Positions 1 through 5,043 of a DNA stretch of 6,215 nt are shown here, piece after piece. The stretch is from Syntrophales bacterium (GTDB lineage Bacteria; Desulfobacterota; Syntrophia; Syntrophales; UBA2251): positions 1-6,215 of the forward strand of contig JALNWL010000158.1 of assembly GCA_023230905.1 (NCBI GenBank), in the 5' to 3' direction. The notes under the pieces are model-generated. The model was not told the DNA's origin and ran no database searches. It saw only the letters and a program-made list of their open reading frames with translations. A program made the position numbers and the translations under genes. Numbering within the stretch: position 1 is the stretch's first letter; each line of letters starts with the position of its first letter.

Positions 1-367
1 CGAGTTCCCGCTTTTCGGCCTCCGTGATGAGGGCCCGCTGGAGGACGCGCCGGTCGAAGTTGTCCACGTCCCCGGCGATCCAGCGGCTCTTGTTTTCCGG
101 GAAGAGGGGCGCGCCCTTGAGTTTGCTCGTCCGGGAGCCGACGATGAGCTCGTCGTCCCGGATGACGACCGAGATGTTCGCGAGGATGTGTTCCAGGGCT
201 AGGCTCATCCGGGTCAGGGGAGGACGGTCCCAGTGGCGGGACATCGCCTCCGTCAGGTAGCGCGCCCGCTCGATGCAGACCTCCTGCGGGGCGTGGATGA
301 TCCGTTCCCGCAGGCGCCCGATGCGCGTCTTCGGGACCTCATAAACGGGGGGGGTCGGTTGGGACAT
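1..367 (-). CDS. Glycyl radical enzyme (pyruvate formate-lyase family), N-terminal fragment
   Basis: Only the first 122 codons are present; the gene runs off the left edge. The fragment has the N-terminal pattern of the PFL-like domain of glycyl radical enzymes: a basic helix RIGRLRERI (about residues 15-23), IERARYLTE (32-40), then DDELIVGSRTSK (71-82) followed by GAPLFPE (85-91). The DELIVG and FPE elements recur near the N-terminus of HypD-, CutC- and YbiW-type GREs. Family members are usually about 780-850 residues, with a catalytic Cys mid-protein and a radical Gly near the C-terminus, neither of which is visible here. They act in the cytoplasm and need a radical-SAM activase, expected further left. 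The start ATG (365-367) has GAGGAGGT just upstream. It is the last visible gene of a five-gene leftward run, 10 nt after the acyl-CoA dehydrogenase stop. Family assignment is firm; the subfamily (dehydratase, decarboxylase, fumarate-adding or C-S/C-N lyase) is unresolved. Confidence 0.88.
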   Translation of the reverse strand, partial: MSQPTPPVYEVPKTRIGRLRERIIHAPQEVCIERARYLTEAMSRHWDRPPLTRMSLALEHILANISVVIRDDELIVGSRTSKLKGAPLFPENKSRWIAGDVDNFDRRVLQRALITEAEKREL

Positions 368-371
368 GGGA

Positions 372-379
372 ACCTCCTC
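372..379 (-). promoter_or_regulatory. Ribosome binding site of the GRE gene, overlapping the upstream stop codon
   Basis: Read on the minus strand, GAGGAGGT lies 4 nt before the ATG of the glycyl radical enzyme and shares bases with the TGA stop (378-380) of the acyl-CoA dehydrogenase gene. This fixes the GRE start. It also implies that the two genes lie on one mRNA and are probably translationally coupled. Confidence 0.8.
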
Positions 380-2183
380 AATCGTTAAAGAAATCTTCCT
401 TCATCTCGACGGTCAGGCCGTCGCTGTTGAGCAGCCGGGTTGCCAGCCCCGCGATTTTGGGGAGCTCATAGCCGAAGAAATACCGGAAGGCGTACATCTT
501 CCCCTGATAGAAGTTGGCCTCTTCCGCGGCCGGTCCCTTCGCCAGGGCCGTCCGGGCAACCTGTGCCTGCACGAGCCATTGCCAGGCCACGGCGATGATG
601 CCGAAGCACTCGATGTAAAGCGTGGCATCCGCCAGGAAAAGATCGATCGACCCCTGCATCGCCAGCCCCAGGAGATGATTTGTCACGTTCTTGAGCCGTT
701 CGAGGGCCTCGGCCAACTGACGGCCGTAGGGCTTGAGGCCCTCGTCCGTGTCGGTTGCGGCGATGACCCGGCCGACCTCCTCCAGGAAAAGGGTGAAGGC
801 CCGACCGTTTTTCATCGTGACGTTCCGGGCGAGAAGCAGAAGACCGTGAATCGCGGTTGTGCCTTCGTGGATCGGATGGATCCGTGCGTCGCGGAAATGC
901 TGTTCGAGGGGAAACTCCTCGCAATACCCGTATCCGCCCAGGCATTGCAATCCCTGGCTCGTCGAGAGGATGCCCATTTCCGCGGGATAGGTTTTGGCCA
1001 CCGGCGTCAACAGGTCCAGAAGCAGCGCCGCGCGCTCCTTCTCCTCTTCCGGGGCGGACAGGTTTAAATCTGCATACTTGCTGCACTGCAGCAGCAAGGC
1101 GAGTGATCCTTCGACGACGGACCGCTGGAAGAGGAGCATCCGTTTCACGTCCGCGTGTTCGATGATCGGGATCTGGGGGGACAGGGGATCCCGGTCGGTC
1201 GGCCTTCTCCCCTGCGGCCTTGCCTTCGCGTACTCGAGGGCGGCGTAATACGCGGCCGACGCGATCGCGGTGGCGCCGATGCCCACGTGGAGCCGGGCTT
1301 CGTTCATCATCTGGAACATGTAGGATAATCCCTTGTGGGGGAGGCCCACCAGCTCGCCGCGGCAGTCGTCATTGTCCCCGAGACTCAACTGGTTGATGGG
1401 GGTTCCCCGGTACCCGAGCTTATGGTACGTGGCCGTGACGGTGACGTCGTTCGGGACGAGATTTCCCGCGCCGTCGAGGCGTTTGTTCGGAACGATGAAC
1501 AACGAAATGCCCTTGACGCCCGCCGGGGCGCCCTTGATCTTGACGAGCATCAGATTGACGATGTTGTCCGCACCGTCATGCTCCGAGGCGGAGATGAAGA
1601 TCTTCTGCCCTTTGATTCGGTAATCCCCCTCCGCGGTGGGTTCCGCCGTCGTCGTGATGTCGGCGAGCGAACTGCCCGCCTGGGGTTCGGTGAGGGCCAT
1701 CGTGCCCTGCCATTCGCCGGCGTACAGCCTGGGGACGTAGGTTGCGATCTGCTCCGGCGTGCCGAAAGAGGTGATCAGGTGGGCGGCGCCGGTGCAGGCG
1801 CTCGGATAGATGCTTCCCGAATAGTTGGCGGCGCCGAAGATGAAATGGGTGGCCATGACGATGATCATGGGCAGCTGTTGCCCCCCATGTTCGGTGGAGG
1901 CCATCGCGGAAATCCAGCCTCCCTCTCCGAACTGTTTGAGGATCTGCCGAACCATCGGGTGGACGTGGACTTTCCCGTCGGCGAACACGGGCGGGTTCCG
2001 GTCCATCTCGGTGAAACAGGGCTTCAAGGTGTCCCGGGCCATCCTGACGGCCGTATCCAGAACCATGTCGAGCGTTTCCGGTGAATGATCCGCGTAATAA
2101 GGATGCCGGACGAGCGAGGGGGTGTCGAAGACCTCGTTGAGCAGGAACTTCAAATTTCGTTCACTGATAAACTTCTCCGCCAT
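378..2183 (-). CDS. Acyl-CoA dehydrogenase, long DmdC-like type with C-terminal extension
   Basis: A complete 601-residue FAD enzyme that should oxidise an acyl-CoA to the 2,3-enoyl-CoA, normally passing electrons to an electron-transfer flavoprotein (none is encoded here). The N-terminal helical domain spans about residues 40-155. The flavin-contacting segment MALTEPQAGSSLADI is at 162-176, the middle beta domain at about 160-275 (KIFISASEHD at 194-203), and the C-terminal helical domain at about 285-455. QCLGGYGYCEEFPLEQ (413-428) and RDARIHPIHEGTTAIHG (431-447) place the catalytic base at Glu440. Ordinary short-chain dehydrogenases end at about 380-400 residues. The additional 150 residues match the extra C-terminal domain of DmdC (3-methylmercaptopropionyl-CoA dehydrogenase)-like proteins, whose substrates are diverse, so the substrate is not predicted. 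His439 stands where most relatives have Tyr. The ATG is preceded by CCGGAGGT, 46 nt after the SDR gene. Confidence 0.93.
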   Translation of the reverse strand: MAEKFISERNLKFLLNEVFDTPSLVRHPYYADHSPETLDMVLDTAVRMARDTLKPCFTEMDRNPPVFADGKVHVHPMVRQILKQFGEGGWISAMASTEHGGQQLPMIIVMATHFIFGAANYSGSIYPSACTGAAHLITSFGTPEQIATYVPRLYAGEWQGTMALTEPQAGSSLADITTTAEPTAEGDYRIKGQKIFISASEHDGADNIVNLMLVKIKGAPAGVKGISLFIVPNKRLDGAGNLVPNDVTVTATYHKLGYRGTPINQLSLGDNDDCRGELVGLPHKGLSYMFQMMNEARLHVGIGATAIASAAYYAALEYAKARPQGRRPTDRDPLSPQIPIIEHADVKRMLLFQRSVVEGSLALLLQCSKYADLNLSAPEEEKERAALLLDLLTPVAKTYPAEMGILSTSQGLQCLGGYGYCEEFPLEQHFRDARIHPIHEGTTAIHGLLLLARNVTMKNGRAFTLFLEEVGRVIAATDTDEGLKPYGRQLAEALERLKNVTNHLLGLAMQGSIDLFLADATLYIECFGIIAVAWQWLVQAQVARTALAKGPAAEEANFYQGKMYAFRYFFGYELPKIAGLATRLLNSDGLTVEMKEDFFND

Positions 2184-2229
2184 TCCATTGACCTCCGGGT
2201 CGTTTGATCAGTCCGTAAAAAGGAGACGG

Positions 2230-3069
2230 CTATTGGATGTCCATGTGATTCAACAGGATCCTGTCGCGCAGCCCGACCGGCAGAAACCGGTTGAGAAACA
2301 GGAAAAAGGTGCTCATGAAGTCCACCTGGTTGTGGAAGTCCGGCCGGTCCTGATGAATGATCTCCGCGATCCTGCGGGCCGCCTGCAGGGGCGTCGGGGC
2401 GGTCTTGATCAGTTCGTCGTCGCGGGCGATGAAGCGGCGGGCCCGCTCGCGGTAGGGCGATCCCTCCGGGGGCAGCGTGTGGATCTTGGCGGCGAAGGTC
2501 GTCGAGACCTGGGCCGGTTCGATCAGGGCCACGCGGATGCCGAACGGGGCGACCTCGTAGCGGAGCGACATGACCATGCCCTCGATCGCGAATTTGCTGG
2601 CCGAATAGATGGATTCGAAGGGGAAAGGCACCTGACCGACCAGCGAGGACATCGCGATGAGTTTACCGCTTCCCTGCCGGCGCATGGCGGGCAGGAAGGC
2701 CTGAAAGATAGCGGCGGCCCCGATGACGTTGATCTCCAGGCACCGCCGGGCCGCCTCCAGGTCGATCTCCTCGAAGGGACCGAAGAAGCCGATGCCCACG
2801 TTGGACAAGACCGTATCGACGCGCTTGTATTTTGCCAGGACCTCGTCCCGAAAACGGAGAATCCCCGGGCGATCCAGAATGTTCAGGGGAACGAGATAAT
2901 GCGTTTTCCCCGACGAAGGGGACAGGCCGTCGAGTTCCGTCTGAAGCGAGGCGATCCCCGCCGCATCCATGTCGAAACCGGCGATCGTGTCGCCCGCCAC
3001 GGCCAGGAGTTTCGCCGCCTCCCGACCCATCCCGTCCGCCAGTCCTGTAATGACGACCACCTGTCCCAT
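2230..3069 (-). CDS. Classical short-chain dehydrogenase/reductase (SDR)
   Basis: A complete 279-residue cytoplasmic oxidoreductase of the classical SDR fold, interconverting an alcohol and a ketone with a nicotinamide cofactor. The cofactor loop TGLADGMG is at residues 8-15. An acidic residue after strand 2 (GFDMD, Asp33) favours NAD(H) over NADP(H). SNVG at 89-92 replaces the usual NNAG. The catalytic set is Asn114 (EINVIG), Ser142 (MSSLVG) and YSASK with Tyr155/Lys159, all intact. The C-terminal 30 residues (FMSTFFLFLNRFLPVGLRD) are hydrophobic and amphipathic, which could mean peripheral membrane contact or a dimer surface. The start ATG is preceded by AAGGAGGGG. It sits between the epimerase-like gene (77 nt upstream) and the acyl-CoA dehydrogenase gene (46 nt downstream), so a hydroxyacyl-CoA or related alcohol is a plausible substrate. 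This is inferred from context only. Confidence 0.92.
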   Translation of the reverse strand: MGQVVVITGLADGMGREAAKLLAVAGDTIAGFDMDAAGIASLQTELDGLSPSSGKTHYLVPLNILDRPGILRFRDEVLAKYKRVDTVLSNVGIGFFGPFEEIDLEAARRCLEINVIGAAAIFQAFLPAMRRQGSGKLIAMSSLVGQVPFPFESIYSASKFAIEGMVMSLRYEVAPFGIRVALIEPAQVSTTFAAKIHTLPPEGSPYRERARRFIARDDELIKTAPTPLQAARRIAEIIHQDRPDFHNQVDFMSTFFLFLNRFLPVGLRDRILLNHMDIQ

Positions 3070-3115
3070 GAGTTCCCCTCCTTTTCAAGGTCCGCTGGTT
3101 CGTGATGATCGATGA

Positions 3116-3131
3116 CGCCTTGAGAAGGGCG
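3116..3131. repeat. Small stem-loop between the two SDR genes
   Basis: CGCCTT-GAG-AAGGGCG can fold into a six-pair stem with one bulged G and a 3-nt loop, in the 77-nt gap between the extended SDR stop and the classical SDR ribosome site. No T-run follows on the minus strand, so it does not look like an intrinsic terminator. It could affect mRNA stability or be chance. Confidence 0.25.
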
Positions 3132-3146
3132 CCACGCCTGTCCTTT

Positions 3147-4121
3147 CTACCTCCCCACGTCCTTCAGTTGGGCCATCGAGGCCCGGAAGTCGGGGAAGCG
3201 GAGACGGTATCCCGTTGCCTTGAGCTTGGTGTTGTCCACGATGTAATCGTCGTACAGGTAGCGCACCGCGTCGTATTCGAGGTCGGGGATCCGCCCCTGG
3301 CGGACAGCGAGCCCGCCGTCGATCCGAGCCACGATCTTGAGGAGCCAGAGCGGGAGGCGGAGCGTCGGGGGCTTCGTCCCGAACGTCTCGGCGGCGAGCG
3401 TCAGGGCCTCTTCCACGGTCGGGTTCGTGTCCTCGGCGATGTTGTAGGCCTGGCCGATGGCCTCGTCCAGGTGGGAGAGGTGCTCCACGGCGGCCGCCAC
3501 ATCCTCGGCCCGGATGTTGGAGAGGCGCTGACGGCCGTGGCCGGGGATGGCGGCAATGGCCGTGGGGCGCGAAAACGCCTTGCCCGCACCGTCGTTGCAG
3601 CGGGGGCCGTAAACGGTGCACGGCCGGGTGATGACGGCGGGGAAGCCCTCGCGGATGCGCGCCCAGACGACATCCTCGCCGTCCCGTTTGCTCCGGCCGT
3701 AGTCGTCCTGGGGATCCCGGGGACCGTCCTCGCGGAAGGGGACGCCCCGGTAAGGGCCGTACACGCTCGTCGAGCCGACATGAACGTAGCGTTTCACGCC
3801 GGCGTCCTGCGCGAGCTTCGTGAACCGCTCCACGCCGGCGACGTTGGTGGGGTGGAGCCGGGCATAGGGGGTGGAGAAATTGCAGATCGCGCCCAGGTGG
3901 AAGACCCGGTCCACGCCGCCGGCGAACAGGGGCGGCAGGGTTTCCGGCCGGGTCAGGTCGGCGGGGACGTACTCGACGCCCAGATGGTCGAAGAAGGACA
4001 GATCCGTGCGCGGCCGGGCCGTTGCCCGGACCCGGACGCCCCGCGAGACGAGATATTCAACCAGATGGCTGCCCATGAAACCGGCGGCCCCGGTGACCAG
4101 CGTGATTCCCGCAGATGACAT
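3147..4121 (-). CDS. Extended SDR: NAD(P)-dependent epimerase/dehydratase-family protein
   Basis: A complete 324-residue extended SDR. The nucleotide loop TGAAGFMG is at residues 10-17. FHLGAICNFS (74-83) is the usual HxAA-type strand-4 region. GSTSVYGP (116-123) carries the catalytic Ser/Thr, and YGRSK (141-145) gives Tyr141/Lys145. RPCTVYGPR (166-174) is the conserved RPxxVYGP turn typical of epimerase / 3-beta-hydroxysteroid-dehydrogenase / dihydroflavonol-reductase-like proteins. The residues after strand 2 are basic (ATARPRT), which leaves NADP(H) use possible. No sugar-nucleotide gene is nearby, and the neighbours are acyl-CoA and GRE genes. An alcohol/ketone oxidoreductase role therefore seems more likely than sugar epimerisation, but the substrate is unknown. 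The ATG has AAGGAGGG just upstream. The gene follows padR by 75 nt and precedes the classical SDR by 77 nt. Confidence 0.9.
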   Translation of the reverse strand: MSSAGITLVTGAAGFMGSHLVEYLVSRGVRVRATARPRTDLSFFDHLGVEYVPADLTRPETLPPLFAGGVDRVFHLGAICNFSTPYARLHPTNVAGVERFTKLAQDAGVKRYVHVGSTSVYGPYRGVPFREDGPRDPQDDYGRSKRDGEDVVWARIREGFPAVITRPCTVYGPRCNDGAGKAFSRPTAIAAIPGHGRQRLSNIRAEDVAAAVEHLSHLDEAIGQAYNIAEDTNPTVEEALTLAAETFGTKPPTLRLPLWLLKIVARIDGGLAVRQGRIPDLEYDAVRYLYDDYIVDNTKLKATGYRLRFPDFRASMAQLKDVGR

Positions 4122-4164
4122 CGCTCCCTCCTTTTAAGGTACGAAGTCCCAAGAAAACGCGGTT

Positions 4165-4182
4165 TGCGCCGCTGCGGGCGCA
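4165..4182. repeat. GC-rich stem-loop between padR and the extended SDR gene
   Basis: A perfect 6-bp inverted repeat, TGCGCC-GCTGCG-GGCGCA, lies in the 75-nt gap downstream of the padR stop codon. On the transcribed (minus) strand it is followed by AAACCGCGTTTTCTT, so the only T-rich stretch begins about 8 nt after the stem. That is poor for a classic intrinsic terminator. It could be a leaky terminator or an mRNA-stability element that lowers expression of the enzyme genes relative to padR or separates their decay. No test of function is possible from sequence alone. Confidence 0.35.
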
Positions 4183-4196
4183 TGTCAAATCCCGAT

Positions 4197-4784
4197 TCAA
4201 TCCTCCCTGGAACCGAAAACCTGTGTCCTGTCCGCCGCCCCATCCACCGGACCGTCCTCCACCCCGTCCAGGATCTCCTGCCGGGCCCGCTTCAGCCATT
4301 GCACGTACAGGCCGTTGAATTCCACGCCGAGTTCGGCGATGAGGCGCACATACGCTCCCCGCTCCTGCCAGCGCGCGACGTGCTGCTCGCGACGCCGGTA
4401 CTGGTCCTCGTACTGGGCGATCTGCCGGTCGAGGGTGGCGATCGCCTGGCTTTTGCTCCCGAAGCCGAAAAAGATAAACCGCATGAGAAAGGGATCGCGG
4501 AGAAACATCCGCGAGTCTTCCGCGCTTTCAAGCCACTGGGCAAAGTTATCGCGACCTTCCGGCGTGACGGCATAAAGCTTCTTGTTGGGCCCTCCCTTTT
4601 CGGACGGGCTGACATGGGTGAGGGTGATCAGGCCCTCGCTTTCCAGGGATTTCAGGTTCGGATAGATCTGGCCGTAGTTGATCGTCCACATGTGGCCGAA
4701 GTGCCGCTCGATGTGCCGCTTGATCTCGTAGCCGTGCATGGGCCGGTAGTGAAGGAGCCCCAGGATCGCGTAGCGGACGGACAT
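4197..4784 (-). CDS. PadR-family transcriptional regulator
   Basis: A 195-residue DNA-binding protein. The winged helix-turn-helix occupies residues about 5-78: AILGLLHYRPMHGYEIKRHI (6-25) opens it, INYGQIYPNLKSLESEGLI (35-53) holds the recognition helix, and the wing ends in KKLYAVTPEG (68-77). This is the PadR signature. Residues about 95-170 form the helical C-terminal dimerisation arm, with a charged coiled-coil-like stretch (112-141). PadR proteins usually repress operons for small or aromatic acids or efflux, and are released by a ligand or stress. The chosen ATG (4782-4784) starts right at MSVRYAILG, the normal family N-terminus, with GGGAG about 8 nt upstream. The frame is open as far as an ATG at 4940, but that extension would run through the promoter and operator-like sequences and is not family-like. 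It heads a five-gene operon and diverges from the acyl-CoA synthetase gene. Confidence 0.93.
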   Translation of the reverse strand: MSVRYAILGLLHYRPMHGYEIKRHIERHFGHMWTINYGQIYPNLKSLESEGLITLTHVSPSEKGGPNKKLYAVTPEGRDNFAQWLESAEDSRMFLRDPFLMRFIFFGFGSKSQAIATLDRQIAQYEDQYRRREQHVARWQERGAYVRLIAELGVEFNGLYVQWLKRARQEILDGVEDGPVDGAADRTQVFGSRED

Positions 4785-4809
4785 GGATCGCTCCCGACGG
4801 TCGAGGTGC

Positions 4810-4828
4810 CGGGGCGCGAAAGGCCCCG
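4810..4828. repeat. GC hairpin in the predicted padR mRNA leader
   Basis: CGGGGC-GCGAAAG-GCCCCG is a perfect 6-bp GC-only stem with a 7-nt loop, 25 nt before the padR start codon. If transcription starts near 4885, the leader would contain it. No T-run follows. It could influence leader folding, but short GC stems are common in DNA of this composition. Confidence 0.3.
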
Positions 4829-4887
4829 CTCGGATTTCCCCCTGTCCCGCAGACGATCGGCAAACGGGAGCAAGGGGCCAACGCAGT

Positions 4888-4915
4888 TTGTGGATATATA
4901 TTAAAATTATATATG
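4888..4915 (+). promoter_or_regulatory. Possible promoter for the acyl-CoA synthetase gene
   Basis: TTGTGG (4888-4893) and TATATG (4910-4915) with a 16-bp spacer are the best plus-strand sigma-70-like pair I find in the AT-rich island. Both are weak matches. If used, the start site would be near 4922, putting the 18-bp palindrome at 4925-4942 over the start of the transcript, a position where a bound protein would repress. Confidence 0.25.
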
Positions 4916-4919
4916 TCAA
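4891..4919 (-). promoter_or_regulatory. Probable sigma-70-type promoter of the padR operon
   Basis: On the minus strand a perfect TTGACA -35 box (4914-4919) is followed by an AT-only spacer. The -10 candidates are TATATC (4893-4898, 15-bp spacer) and TATCCA (4891-4896, 17-bp spacer), both imperfect. A TATAAT also occurs, but only 2 nt after TTGACA, so the two cannot pair. The predicted leader would be about 100 nt. This is the only AT-rich stretch in the divergent region and overlaps the candidate promoter on the other strand. Confidence 0.5.
4894..4914. repeat. AT-rich inverted repeat in the divergent promoter region
   Basis: ATATATA (4894-4900) and TATATAT (4908-4914) are perfect 7-bp inverted arms around the 7-nt spacer TTAAAAT. 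It coincides with the spacer and -10 region of the minus-strand promoter, so it may simply be easily melted promoter DNA. A protein-binding site is possible but less compelling than the GC-containing palindrome next to it. Confidence 0.45.
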
Positions 4920-4924
4920 GGATT

Positions 4925-4942
4925 TTTTGTCTCGACACAAAA
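4925..4942. promoter_or_regulatory. 18-bp palindrome, candidate PadR operator
   Basis: TTTTGTCTCGACACAAAA is an inverted repeat with perfect TTTTGT/ACAAAA arms and a TCGA centre; only the C/C pair at 4931 and 4936 breaks symmetry. Known PadR sites often have outward TGT and ACA-type half-sites, and this site has TGT (4928-4930) and ACA (4937-4939). It lies just upstream of the TTGACA box for padR and about where plus-strand transcription would begin, so one bound dimer could affect both directions. Assignment to the PadR encoded next door is inference from position and symmetry. Confidence 0.5.
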
Positions 4943-5043
4943 CTTTTGGAAATCACGAGCTTTTTCCGGATGAGGGGGGAACGTTGCGTTCAAGGGTCAA
5001 ATGTGATAAGGACCGCTCAGCGTAAAAGGGAGAGGAAGGCACC

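Noticed and set aside
366..2084. Plus-strand open frames opposite the acyl-CoA dehydrogenase (366-1067 and 1335-2084)
   Set aside because: Same codon-composition shadow; no ribosome site or domain, and the sense gene is complete.
2122..4118. Long plus-strand open frames opposite the two SDR genes (2122-3105 and 3102-4118)
   Set aside because: Both mirror well-supported minus-strand genes that have full catalytic motifs and ribosome sites. The antisense translations are low-complexity and unlike any family I recognise.
4183..4188. Second TTGACA on the minus strand between padR and the extended SDR gene
   Set aside because: At the proper spacing the sequence is AAACCG, which is not a -10 box, so an internal promoter is not supported.
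4197..4940. Longer padR reading frame starting at 4940
   Set aside because: The extra 52 residues would be encoded by the promoter and half of the palindrome. PadR proteins normally begin at the position chosen here, which has its own ribosome site.
4948..4967. GGAAA / TTTCC inverted repeat in the synthetase leader
   Set aside because: Arms of only 5 bp with a 10-nt loop are expected by chance, and no conserved riboswitch or leader pattern is visible.
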